A DNA stretch of 64,000 nt from Sinomonas gamaensis. GTDB taxonomy: Bacteria; Actinomycetota; Actinomycetes; Actinomycetales; Micrococcaceae. The notes under the pieces are model-generated. The model searched no databases, had not been told where the DNA came from, and worked only from the letters and a program-made list of their open reading frames with translations. The translations under genes and the position numbers were made by a program. Location of the stretch: positions 62,001 through 126,000 of the forward strand of contig NZ_SSCL01000009.1 in NCBI RefSeq assembly GCF_005876955.1, given 5' to 3'. Of this stretch, positions 16,133-26,637 are shown in pieces (the stretch's first letter is position 1; each line of letters begins with the position of its first letter).

Positions 16133-17272
16133 ATGCAGTTTCGCCGTGAATCCGAGCAGAGCGGGTCGAACCCCGCCGAGCACTTCCGAAGCATCGACGC
16201 CTCGGAGCTCAGCTCCGGGCATCGGCTGGTCCTGCCCGACGGCGAGACAACGGCCCACGTCGTTGAGGTGGACGCCGTCCTCGATGACTACGACAACCCA
16301 GCGCTGTACTTCGCCGTGCTCGACAACCACATGAACCTTCGCGTGGCCCACGGCACGTCCGTTCGGATTGCCGTGCCGCGCCCGACGCGGCCCGCCGACC
16401 TGCTCTTCGCGGGCCCGGCGGCGGCGCCTGAGCCCGACCTCGGCGGCGTGGGCCACGACCTCGGGGTCACAGGGCCCGACCTCGGCGGCGTGGGGCCCGA
16501 CCTCGGCGGTGGGGGCCCCGACCTCGGCGAGGAGCAGGCGGAGGCCGAGCCGGAGCCGGAACCCGCGGCGGAGCCGGTCTCGATCACGCTCGACACGGGG
16601 GACGTCGTCGTCGTTCCGGGGAAGGTGCGCGCAGCCAACCCCAACCCGCCACGCTCCCAGCTCCGCCACATCCCGCCGCTCGAGGGCGAGCCGGAAAACC
16701 TCATCCGGCACATCGACGCAGTGCACCCAGGCCGGCACGCCGTGCACGAACTGTCGGAGCGGCTGGTGAAGGGGATCAATCCCAAGTCGGGGGCGTGCCT
16801 CAAGGACCTGCGCGATCTCGCCTACGAGCTGTACGTCGGCCAGAACGACGCGGAGAACGCCCTCAAGATCGCGGACCTGCTCGCCGTGGTGCCGTTCGAC
16901 GGCAATCCCGGACGCTGGTCCTCGGTCGAGTCCGGGCTTGCGCTGGCCCACCATCTCGCCCGCGAGCGCAACGAGACTGACCGCGCCGCGGCCTACTCGG
17001 TGCTCCTGCGCGCGCCCGAGACCGCCGAGAAAGACCCCTTCCGTGCGCGGATGGCGGCGCGCGTCCGGCAGCGCACGCTCAACGAGCCGAACCTCTACGA
17101 CAAAGAGGTCGCCCGGGCGGCGGAGGCCCGCGACGAGGCCGAGGAGCGCAACTGGCGCATCCTCCGGCTCGACACGCTCCTCCACCTGCGCGCCCACGGG
17201 GGCTCGGAGGCGTTCGACGACGCCGAGCTCGACCGTCGGATCCAGATCGAGCTCGACGTCGTCAGGCGCTGA
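16133..17272 (+). CDS. Conserved actinobacterial protein with a 7-residue tandem repeat
   Basis: Protein of 379 residues. The N-terminal 85 residues are a beta-rich conserved part (LVLPDGETTAHVVEVDAVLD). Residues about 101-133 are five tandem copies of a PDLGGVG-like heptad followed by an acidic EP-rich stretch. The C-terminal part (from about 185) is alpha-helical and resembles the DUF6707 family (LIRHIDAVHPGRHAVHELSE, then RDLAYELYVGQNDAENALKI); TPR-like helices are possible. No signal peptide is seen. The heptad region is encoded by a 21-base DNA repeat that recurs in dnaX in another frame. Stop codons of this gene and the symporter gene are three bases apart. Confidence 0.7.
   Translation: MQFRRESEQSGSNPAEHFRSIDASELSSGHRLVLPDGETTAHVVEVDAVLDDYDNPALYFAVLDNHMNLRVAHGTSVRIAVPRPTRPADLLFAGPAAAPEPDLGGVGHDLGVTGPDLGGVGPDLGGGGPDLGEEQAEAEPEPEPAAEPVSITLDTGDVVVVPGKVRAANPNPPRSQLRHIPPLEGEPENLIRHIDAVHPGRHAVHELSERLVKGINPKSGACLKDLRDLAYELYVGQNDAENALKIADLLAVVPFDGNPGRWSSVESGLALAHHLARERNETDRAAAYSVLLRAPETAEKDPFRARMAARVRQRTLNEPNLYDKEVARAAEARDEAEERNWRILRLDTLLHLRAHGGSEAFDDAELDRRIQIELDVVRR
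16433..16530. repeat. 21-base minisatellite, five units
   Basis: Five units at exact 21-base spacing (starting 16433, 16454, 16475, 16496, 16517) with core GGGCCCGACCTCGGCGGC. Here the units are read as Pro-Asp-Leu-Gly-Gly-Val-Gly. Bases 16468-16490 are identical to 62241-62263 inside dnaX, where the frame is shifted. Confidence 0.9.
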
Positions 17273-17275
17273 CCC

Positions 17276-18946
17276 CTACGCGACCGGCGACGGGCCGCCC
17301 GGCTCCACGAAACGCTGCGAGCGTTCAATCTGGGCGACCTTCGGGTCGGTCTCGTCGGCACCGTAGTCGGACGGGCGGGTCAGGTCCTCGCCCTGCGGCA
17401 CCTTGAGCGCGCGGAACACAAGTGTGAGGACGACGGCGACAATCAGGTTGAGCACGAACGCCGACACCGCGATGTACACCGAGATGTCCGTGCCGGGGAT
17501 CGCCGCGGTCGAGCCGCCGAAGTGGGCCTTGGTCACGGGGTTCACCACGCTGTATGCCGAGATGGTCCCGAAGGTGATGCCGACGGCCCAGCCGATGAGC
17601 AGCGCCCAGCGGTCGAACCAGCGCGTGTATAGTCCCGCGACGACGGCCGGGAATGTCTGGAGGATCCAGATGCCGCCGAGGAGCTGCATGTTGATGGCTG
17701 TGGACTGGTCCATCGCGATGACGAAGATGAGTGCCCCGACCTTCACCACGAGCGAGACGATCTTCGAGACGTTCGCCTCCGTCTTGGCATCGACGTCCGG
17801 CTTGAAGAAGTCCCGGTAGATGTTCCGCGTGAACATGTTCGCGGCCGCGATCGACATGATGGCCGCGGGGACCAGTGCGCCGATCGCGATGGCGGCGAGC
17901 GCAATGCCAGCGAACCACGCCGGGAAGTGGTCGATGAACAGCTGCGGGACCACGAGCTGCGGATTCGTGGAGCCGTCGAGGTCCGTCGGCTTCGTCCCGG
18001 CCTTGATCGCCACGAAGCCCAGGAGGGCGAGGAAGCCCAGCATGAGCGAGTACAGCGGCAGGACGGCGGCATTGCGGCGGATCGTGTTGCGTCCCTTCGA
18101 CGCGAGCACGCCCGTGATCGAGTGCGGGTACATGAACAGCGCCATGGCCGAGCCGAGCGCGAGCGTCCAGTACGCCGAGTAGCTCGAAACGCCGGGGATG
18201 AACACGCCGGCCGGCTTCCCGGTCGCCTGGCTCACTGTGTTGAGCTTCGTCTGTGCAGCCCCGAAGATCGAGTCCCACCCGCCGAATTTGATCGGCAGGT
18301 AGATGACCGCCACGATCACCGCGAGATAGATCAGCAGATCCTTGACGACGGCGATCATCGCCGGGGCGCGGAGGCCAGACGTGTACGTGTAGGCGGCCAG
18401 GACCACGAAGGCGATGATGAGCGGAAGGTCCGTCAGGAGCGCGTTCTGCGAGCTTCCGAGGCCGAGTACCGTGAGGACGGCCTTGATGCCCACGAGCTGC
18501 AGGGCGATGTACGGCATGGTCGCGACGATCCCCGTCATGGCGACGGCGAGCGACAGCCACCGGCTGCCATAGCGTCCACCCACGAAGTCCGCCGACGTCA
18601 CGTACCCGTGCCGGTGGGAGACCGACCAGAGGCGGCTCATGATGATGAAGATGATCGGGTACAGCACGATCGTGTAGGGCACAGCGAAGAAGCCGCTCAC
18701 GGCGCCGGTGGCCCACATGGCTGCCGGGACCGCCACGAACGTGTACGCCGTGTAGAGGTCGCCGCCGAGGAGGAACCACGTGATCCAGGTGCCGAAGCCG
18801 CGTCCGCCGAGGCCCCACTCGTCGAGGCTGTGCAGTCCTGTCGATTCCTGGCTCCGGCGCCATCTGGCGGCCATGAAGCCCATGACCGCGACGATCACGA
18901 ACAACAGGACCACGATGATGAGCGCGACCCAGTTGATGTCCCTCAT
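17276..18946 (-). CDS. Sodium:solute symporter (SSS family, monocarboxylate permease-like)
   Basis: Inner-membrane symporter of 556 residues with about thirteen hydrophobic segments. WFLLGGDLYTAYTFVAVPAA near the N-terminus and GRYGSRWLSLAVAMTGIVAT in the fourth segment match the MctP/acetate-permease branch of the SSS family, which takes up acetate, pyruvate, lactate and similar acids with Na+ or H+. The short hydrophilic C-terminus is normal. It is coupled by an ATGA overlap to the DUF3311 gene upstream. With the ace genes 12 kb away this would fit growth on short carboxylates, which is inference. Confidence 0.88.
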   Translation of the reverse strand: MRDINWVALIIVVLLFVIVAVMGFMAARWRRSQESTGLHSLDEWGLGGRGFGTWITWFLLGGDLYTAYTFVAVPAAMWATGAVSGFFAVPYTIVLYPIIFIIMSRLWSVSHRHGYVTSADFVGGRYGSRWLSLAVAMTGIVATMPYIALQLVGIKAVLTVLGLGSSQNALLTDLPLIIAFVVLAAYTYTSGLRAPAMIAVVKDLLIYLAVIVAVIYLPIKFGGWDSIFGAAQTKLNTVSQATGKPAGVFIPGVSSYSAYWTLALGSAMALFMYPHSITGVLASKGRNTIRRNAAVLPLYSLMLGFLALLGFVAIKAGTKPTDLDGSTNPQLVVPQLFIDHFPAWFAGIALAAIAIGALVPAAIMSIAAANMFTRNIYRDFFKPDVDAKTEANVSKIVSLVVKVGALIFVIAMDQSTAINMQLLGGIWILQTFPAVVAGLYTRWFDRWALLIGWAVGITFGTISAYSVVNPVTKAHFGGSTAAIPGTDISVYIAVSAFVLNLIVAVVLTLVFRALKVPQGEDLTRPSDYGADETDPKVAQIERSQRFVEPGGPSPVA

Positions 18947-19293
18947 TTCCGCTCACCGCCCTCGTATCCGGCTGTGCCCACGCGAGCCTCTCTGCGCCGT
19001 CGTCGGTCTTCTGTGGTGACCAGCCAATAGGCGAGGCCGCTGAGGCCCGCCGAGATCGGCACCCACAGCAGCTGGTACCAGTAGAAGAACGGCATGCCGC
19101 CAAGCCGCGGCGAATCGAACGAATAGGTCTGCGGCAGGAGCGGGAGCACGATGGCCGCCGCCAACAGAATCCCTGCGATGACGTAGGGCGCAGGCTTGGC
19201 CGGAGCTCGTGTTGGAGTATCGCGCGTCAATCCGTTGGGTGCCACCGCCGGAATGGGGCGCTGGTCGGGCGCTGGACTGTCATGACCGGACAT
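18943..19293 (-). CDS. DUF3311 small membrane protein, symporter partner
   Basis: Protein of 116 residues with two membrane segments (APYVIAGILLAAAIVLPLLP and YWYQLLWVPISAGLSGLAYW) and a basic C-terminal tail. DUF3311 proteins are regularly encoded directly before SSS symporters, and this one overlaps the symporter start by ATGA, so it is probably an accessory subunit. The ATG at 19293 has an excellent ribosome-binding site (AAGGAGG, six bases upstream). The frame stays open farther upstream, but without conservation. Confidence 0.85.
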   Translation of the reverse strand: MSGHDSPAPDQRPIPAVAPNGLTRDTPTRAPAKPAPYVIAGILLAAAIVLPLLPQTYSFDSPRLGGMPFFYWYQLLWVPISAGLSGLAYWLVTTEDRRRRREARVGTAGYEGGERK

Positions 19294-19411
19294 CAGGACC
19301 TCCTTGTCGAGCCGTCCCGGTGCCTGAGGGATACCCAGATCGTGGGGTCCCAAAAGCAGCAGGACGGAGGCGCAATTGTCGTCCCCCGCCGTCTTTGTAC
19401 CGCAGATTGAC

Positions 19412-21952
<2,541 letters not shown>

Positions 21953-21955
21953 GCC

Positions 21956-22926
21956 TCAGCCGTGGAACTCGCGGTAGGCCTCCTCGGCCGAGGGGTGCAG
22001 GGGAATCCCGGCCGTGTTGATGAGGGTCTCGGGACTGAGGAACTGGACACCGAGGCTTGACGCGGGCACCAACTCGTTCGCGCGTCTCAGGAGAAGGTCG
22101 ACTGTGCCGCGGACTACGTCGCCGTCGAGGTCGGCCCGGCAGAGCAGGAGGTTGGCTGCTCCCACCGTCCACGTGGACGGCACTCCCTCATAGGCACCCT
22201 CCGGGACCAACACCCGATCGTAGAACTCCCCGTAGCGGGCCCGGACGGGTGCAATGAGCGCCGAGAGGTCGAGGAGCCTGAGGCCGATCTCCTTCGCGGC
22301 TGCCGCGACAGCCGCTGTGGGCACGCCTCCCGACCAGAAGAGCGCCTCGATGCTCTGGCTCCGCAGGGCCGCGAGCCCGTCGTTGAGGCCGAGGTTTTCC
22401 TCGCGGACACTGAGCCTCGCCGTTGAGAGCAGCCTGCGCGCCGTGAGCGCGGTCCCTGCCCCGGGAGCCCCGAGGCCGACGGTGCGTCCTCCGAGGTCGC
22501 CCATCGCGGTGATCCCACTGTCCGCGCGCACGAGGCAGTGGACATAGTTCTCGTACACCCTTCCGAGGGCGACGAGCCTCGGTGCCGATGAGGACTCCGC
22601 CTGCGCCTCCGCTCCGATGCGTTCTGTGGCGGCGTCGGCGAGGGCGATGGCCACAGTCGCTTCGCCGCGTGCCAACCGGTCCATGTTGTCCAGGCTTCCG
22701 CCGGTGACCAGCGCTGATGGCTTTCGCACGAGGCCATGGCGTTCGAGGGATGCCGCGAGAAGGGTGGCGAACTCAAGGTAGAAACCGCCTGACTCGCCAC
22801 CCGCCACCACAAGGGAGTCGAGGCGTGGACCGGGCATGCAGGCGGTCGAGCGGCAGCTTCGAGGCCCGCGACGCCTGCCGCGAGACCGAGCCGCAGGGCA
22901 TGGCGACGCGACACCGTCTCAGGCAT
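21956..22926 (-). pseudogene. TAXI-family solute-binding receptor, frameshifted in the signal peptide
   Basis: The 294-codon frame ending at 21956 encodes a TAXI-type TRAP receptor domain: VAGGESGGFYLEFATLLAA, TGGSLDNMDRLARGEATVAI, GLNDGLAALRSQSIEALFWS. Its first ATG (22837) gives no signal peptide. The ATG at 22926, overlapping the kinase stop by eight bases, opens another frame with a signal sequence (SRRHALRLGLAAGVAG). Adding one base near 22858-22866 joins the frames and creates a lipobox of the form L-x-S-C, since the receptor frame there reads SCRSTACMPG. This is therefore a one-base deletion or a sequencing error. No TRAP membrane subunit genes are near, so the receptor probably serves the adjacent kinase. 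Confidence 0.75.
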
Positions 22927-24340
22927 TGGCGGCTTCCTCGTAAAGAGGGAACTCGACCTTCGCCACGAGCCCGTGCGGCTCCGCCAGGGTCAGGACCAAG
23001 TGCCCGCCGTTCGCGTCGGCCAGACGCTCGACGATCGTGAGTCCGAGGCCCGTGCCCCGCGTGTCCCGGTGTTGCGGAGACCGCCAGAACCGCGTGGTCG
23101 AGGCAGCGAGCTCGTCCGCGGAGAGCCCGGGGCCGTCGTCGGCCACCTCAAGCGTCACAGTGCCCTCCCGCTCACTGACGCTGACCCGGATGTTCGCGCC
23201 CGAGGCGTACTTGATCGCGTTCTCAAGCAGTTCCCGAATGATGTCTGAGAGGTCCATGCTGTTGCAGGAGATCCTCACCGGCGGTTCGGGCGGATCGGCG
23301 AGCACAAGCCGGGCGCCAGCCCGAAAGGCCGCTGGCTCCGCCCGCTCGACGGCCTCCTGAAGGACGGTCCATGGATCCAGCGGCCGGGCGCCCTCATCGA
23401 AATCTGGGCCCGCTCTACCCGGCGCCTTGCCTTCCTGGACCCGGTGCTCGGCAGCTGCGAGGCGAAGGAGCCCGTCGAGGATCTCCTCGACATGCTCGAG
23501 TTCGCTTGTCACGCCTGCCGCCGCCGCTCGCTGGGCAGAGGTCTCGAGCTCGAGGGCAAGGAGGTCCGCCCGCAGGCGGAGGGCGCCGATCGGGTTGCGC
23601 AGCTGGTGCGAGGCGTCCGCGATGAGCTGGCGTTGGGCCTGCATGCTTGCGCCGATGTGCTCGGCCATCGTCGAAAACGCGCTGCTCAGCCTCTGGAGTT
23701 CCGGCGGTCCCTCCTCGCGTAGGCGCGCGGCTCGCCCGGTCTCTTCGAAGTCGACGACGGCGGCTGTGAGCCTGTGCACTGGCCGCAGGACCCACGCGGT
23801 GACCCGCTCCGCCCCGACGAGCAGGAGCGCCCACACGGCGAACGCTCCCAGGAGCACCTGCAGCCAGCGCTCCCGCAGCTTCTGCTGGGCAGCACCCAGA
23901 TCGACGTCGAGCGCCGCCGCCCCCAGCACTTGGTTCGCCGTCCCGAACGAGCGGGCAATCACCTCCGAGCGTGGGCCGAATGGCTGGAGGGGCTCGAGCG
24001 TCGTGTCGTTGAGGTTGAGGCGCGCGCGGGCGAGGGCGTCTCGCACCTCCCTTTGGTCAGCGCTGACGCCGCCCGAGCTCAGGGTGGTCTGGGGAGTGCG
24101 GACCACGATCCCCTCTCCGTAGAGCTCCGAGTAGCGGGCCATCTCGCGTTGGAGCTGGTTGCTGTCTCCGCTCGACGTCGCGTCGTCGGCGACTTGAGCG
24201 AACCGGTTGAGCGTCGCAACGCGGTTGATCTGCAGTTCTTGGGTGAGTTCCCTGCTAACCGAGGCGAGGATCGAGGCGGACACAGCGGCCACCACGAGGA
24301 TCGAGAACAGGCTCAAGATGCCGAGTACCCGCAGCCTCAT
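22919..24340 (-). CDS. Sensor histidine kinase (TctE-like)
   Basis: Membrane histidine kinase of 473 residues. A first membrane segment spans about residues 7-29, an extracytoplasmic sensor domain 30-155, a second segment 160-180, then HAMP. The phosphorylated His is H245 in ADASHQLRNPIGAL; the ATP lid has N-box LLENAIKYA (N374), DDGPGLS and RGTGLGLTI. The start overlaps the response-regulator stop by four bases and the stop overlaps the receptor start by eight. The arrangement of regulator, kinase and extracytoplasmic receptor resembles TctDE/BctDE carboxylate-sensing systems. Confidence 0.9.
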   Translation of the reverse strand: MRLRVLGILSLFSILVVAAVSASILASVSRELTQELQINRVATLNRFAQVADDATSSGDSNQLQREMARYSELYGEGIVVRTPQTTLSSGGVSADQREVRDALARARLNLNDTTLEPLQPFGPRSEVIARSFGTANQVLGAAALDVDLGAAQQKLRERWLQVLLGAFAVWALLLVGAERVTAWVLRPVHRLTAAVVDFEETGRAARLREEGPPELQRLSSAFSTMAEHIGASMQAQRQLIADASHQLRNPIGALRLRADLLALELETSAQRAAAAGVTSELEHVEEILDGLLRLAAAEHRVQEGKAPGRAGPDFDEGARPLDPWTVLQEAVERAEPAAFRAGARLVLADPPEPPVRISCNSMDLSDIIRELLENAIKYASGANIRVSVSEREGTVTLEVADDGPGLSADELAASTTRFWRSPQHRDTRGTGLGLTIVERLADANGGHLVLTLAEPHGLVAKVEFPLYEEAANA

Positions 24341-25041
24341 CGGGCTGCGCTCCCGTCCTCATGCGCAGTGCCCTCGCTGGCGTCTCCCTCGACCCGGTAC
24401 CCGACTCCGCGGACGTTGATGATGAATCCCGGGAGCTTGAGCTTGGACCGCAGCCCCGTGAGGTGCACGTCGAGGGAACGGGAGTTGGCAAGAAACGCGT
24501 CCCCCCAGAGCGCGTCGAGGATCTGCTCGCGCGTCACCACTAGACCGGCATGCCTCGCAAGGAGTGCGAGGAGGTCGAACTCGGTGGCGGTCAGCTGGAG
24601 TTCCCGGCGGCCGACGGCGGCCGCTCGCCTGTCGAGGTCGATGCTTACCTCGCCCACGTGAAACTGCCGCCGCTCGACCCCGCTACCGCGGACGACTCGC
24701 CTGGCGACGGCCTCGATGCGCGCCAGGAGTTCGACGAGCTTGACGGGCTTCACCAGATAGTCGTCCGCGCCCGAGCGGAGGCCGAGAACCACGCTGCGCT
24801 CGTCGTCGCGGGCCGTCAGGATGAGGATCGGCACGTGCGTGACCTGCCGCAGCTTCCGGAGGACGTCGAGGCCGTCCAGGTCCGGCAGGCCCAGGTCGAG
24901 CAGGATCGTTTCCTGATCGCGGTGGGCGAGGAGGGCGTCCGCGCCCCGGCTCACCCGAGTTGCCTGATGGCCCGCCGAGCGCACGGAGGCCGTGAGCGCG
25001 CCGGCCATTGCGTCGTCGTCCTCGACGATCAGCACGCGCAT
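24337..25041 (-). CDS. OmpR-family response regulator (TctD-like)
   Basis: DNA-binding response regulator of 234 residues. The receiver domain (1-115) has the acidic pocket VEDDDAM, phospho-acceptor D49 (LLDLGLPD) and the Lys of DDYLVKPVK. The winged-helix output domain (125-225) has the OmpR-type ELQLTATEFDLL and NVRGVGYRVEG. It is first in a regulator-kinase-receptor operon and divergent from an MHS transporter, the likely target; two palindromes lie in the shared intergenic region. Confidence 0.92.
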   Translation of the reverse strand: MRVLIVEDDDAMAGALTASVRSAGHQATRVSRGADALLAHRDQETILLDLGLPDLDGLDVLRKLRQVTHVPILILTARDDERSVVLGLRSGADDYLVKPVKLVELLARIEAVARRVVRGSGVERRQFHVGEVSIDLDRRAAAVGRRELQLTATEFDLLALLARHAGLVVTREQILDALWGDAFLANSRSLDVHLTGLRSKLKLPGFIINVRGVGYRVEGDASEGTAHEDGSAAR

Positions 25042-25092
25042 ACCCCTACCTCCGGCTCCTTGGCAGAGACTACTCCTTGCCCGGAAGGCCCG

Positions 25093-25115
25093 AGTCCTAA
25101 GGAAGTGTTAGGACT
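25093..25115. promoter_or_regulatory. Palindrome in the two-component/transporter intergenic region
   Basis: Perfect inverted repeat AGTCCTAA-N7-TTAGGACT between the divergent response-regulator and transporter genes. Its size and position fit an operator for the adjacent response regulator, which is inference. Confidence 0.55.
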
Positions 25116-25142
25116 TCACGGCCGAGCTTGGGCTGTGTTCCG

Positions 25143-25169
25143 TGTCACCCCTAGCGTGAACGGGTGACA
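25143..25169. promoter_or_regulatory. Second palindrome before the MHS transporter
   Basis: Inverted repeat TGTCACCC-N11-GGGTGACA, 36-62 bases upstream of the transporter start. It may be a second operator or a hairpin in the transporter leader. A GGCGCC pair at about 25171-25188 follows it. Confidence 0.5.
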
Positions 25170-25204
25170 GGCGCCGAGGGCGGCGCCGAGCAGGGAGTAC
25201 AGCT

Positions 25205-26581
25205 ATGACCATCACCCATGAGGCGATGAGCGGCGCCGCGCAGACGCGGCGCGCCATCGCCAACACGCTCAAGGGATCAGCAGGCAACCTCATCGAGTGG
25301 TACGACCTCTACGTCTACGCGGCGTTCTCGGCGTACTTCGCGAGCTACTTCTTCAACGCGAAGGATCCAGTCCAGGCCCAGATCGACGCGTATCTGACGT
25401 TCGCGCTCACGTTCCTCATGCGGCCCGTCGGCTCGTGGTTCTTTGGCCGATTCGCGGACCGTCGCGGTCGTCGTGCCGCGCTGACCCTCAGCGTGAGCCT
25501 CATGGGCGTTGGCTCGCTCCTCGTGGCGGTCCTGCCGGGAATGGCGCAGATCGGCGTTTGGTCCACCATTCTCATGTACTTCTCGCGCCTCCTCCAGGGC
25601 TTCTCCGTGGGGGGCGAGTACGGAACGAGCGCAACCTACATGAGTGAGGTGGCGACGGCGAAGCGCCGTGGCTTCTTCTCGAGCTTCCAGTACGTGACCC
25701 TCGTGGGCGGTCAGGTGCTCGCGCTCCTCTCACTCGTCGTGCTCCAGGGCCTTCTGGGCGAAGGGGAGCTCAAGGCGTGGGGTTGGCGGATTCCGTTTGT
25801 GATCGGCGCCATCGCCTCCCTCATCGTCCTGTGGCTGCGCCGCACCATGGACGAGACCATCCCGAACGAACAGGTCAAGGCGGCGCAGGCGCGAGCCGCC
25901 GAAACGCCCAGCAGCACTGAGCCGGGTTCCCTCAAGCTGCTCTTCACCAAGCACTGGAAGGCGTTCCTCGTCGTCGTCTTCCTCACGATGGGCGGAACGT
26001 GCGCGTTCTACCTCTACACCACGTACATCCTGAGCTTCATGAACAGCGTCTCGAAGATCCCGAAGACCCAGACCTCGGTGATCAACTTCTGGGCCCTCTT
26101 CGTCTTCATGCTGCTCCAGCCCGTGTTCGGGCTCCTCTCGGACAAGATCGGCCGCCGGCCCCAGCTCATCGCGTTCGGCGTGCTCGGCGCGATCTTCACC
26201 TGGCCCATCATGTCAACGCTCGCCGGGGTCAAGGACCCTGTGATGGCGTTCCTGCTCATGCTCGCAGGCCTGGTGATCGTGGTGAACTACACCTCAATCA
26301 GCGCCCTCGTGAAGGCCGAGCTGTTTCCCTCCTCGGTGCGCGCGCTCGGCGTCGGGCTGGGCTACGCCGTTGCGAACTCCCTCTTCGGCGGAACGGTGCC
26401 GTTCATCGGCGAGTGGCTCTCGAGCTCAGGCCACAACGAGTGGCTCTTCACGTACGTGACCATCACGATCGTGATCTCACTCGTCGTCTACGTGTTCTTC
26501 TTGGGGAACAAGAAGCAGACTCCGCTCGACGACGAATTCGGCGAAGCCTTCAGCACGCGAGCGACGAGCCGGCTTGATTGA
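25205..26581 (+). CDS. MHS-family MFS transporter (organic acid:H+ symporter)
   Basis: Inner-membrane transporter of 458 residues with twelve predicted segments. The metabolite:H+ symporter subfamily is shown by NLIEWYDLYVYAAFSAYFAS in segment 1, RFADRRGRRAAL in the loop between segments 2 and 3, and LSDKIGRRPQL in the equivalent loop of the second half. Members import citrate, alpha-ketoglutarate, shikimate, proline betaine and similar compounds. A purine-rich AGGGAG lies upstream of the ATG. Being divergent from a TctDE-like system with a carboxylate-type receptor argues for a di- or tricarboxylate substrate. Confidence 0.9.
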   Translation: MTITHEAMSGAAQTRRAIANTLKGSAGNLIEWYDLYVYAAFSAYFASYFFNAKDPVQAQIDAYLTFALTFLMRPVGSWFFGRFADRRGRRAALTLSVSLMGVGSLLVAVLPGMAQIGVWSTILMYFSRLLQGFSVGGEYGTSATYMSEVATAKRRGFFSSFQYVTLVGGQVLALLSLVVLQGLLGEGELKAWGWRIPFVIGAIASLIVLWLRRTMDETIPNEQVKAAQARAAETPSSTEPGSLKLLFTKHWKAFLVVVFLTMGGTCAFYLYTTYILSFMNSVSKIPKTQTSVINFWALFVFMLLQPVFGLLSDKIGRRPQLIAFGVLGAIFTWPIMSTLAGVKDPVMAFLLMLAGLVIVVNYTSISALVKAELFPSSVRALGVGLGYAVANSLFGGTVPFIGEWLSSSGHNEWLFTYVTITIVISLVVYVFFLGNKKQTPLDDEFGEAFSTRATSRLD

Positions 26582-26637
26582 ACGGCGTTCTTCTGGGAAA
26601 CCAACGGCGGCAGGAGCGCGTCCGAAGGGAGCATGCG

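Noticed and set aside
16433-16530. Possible CRISPR array
   Set aside because: Repeats are contiguous 21-base units without spacers and lie inside a coding frame.
16091-17197. Minus-strand frame with AEVGP repeats
   Set aside because: The repeats are the reverse reading of the 21-base minisatellite; no start signal and the plus-strand frame is conserved.
17325-19103. 592-codon minus-strand frame
   Set aside because: Alternative frame of the SSS symporter gene; the symporter frame has clear membrane segments and family motifs.
21956-26581. TRAP transporter operon
   Set aside because: Only the receptor is present; no DctQ/DctM-type membrane subunits are adjacent.
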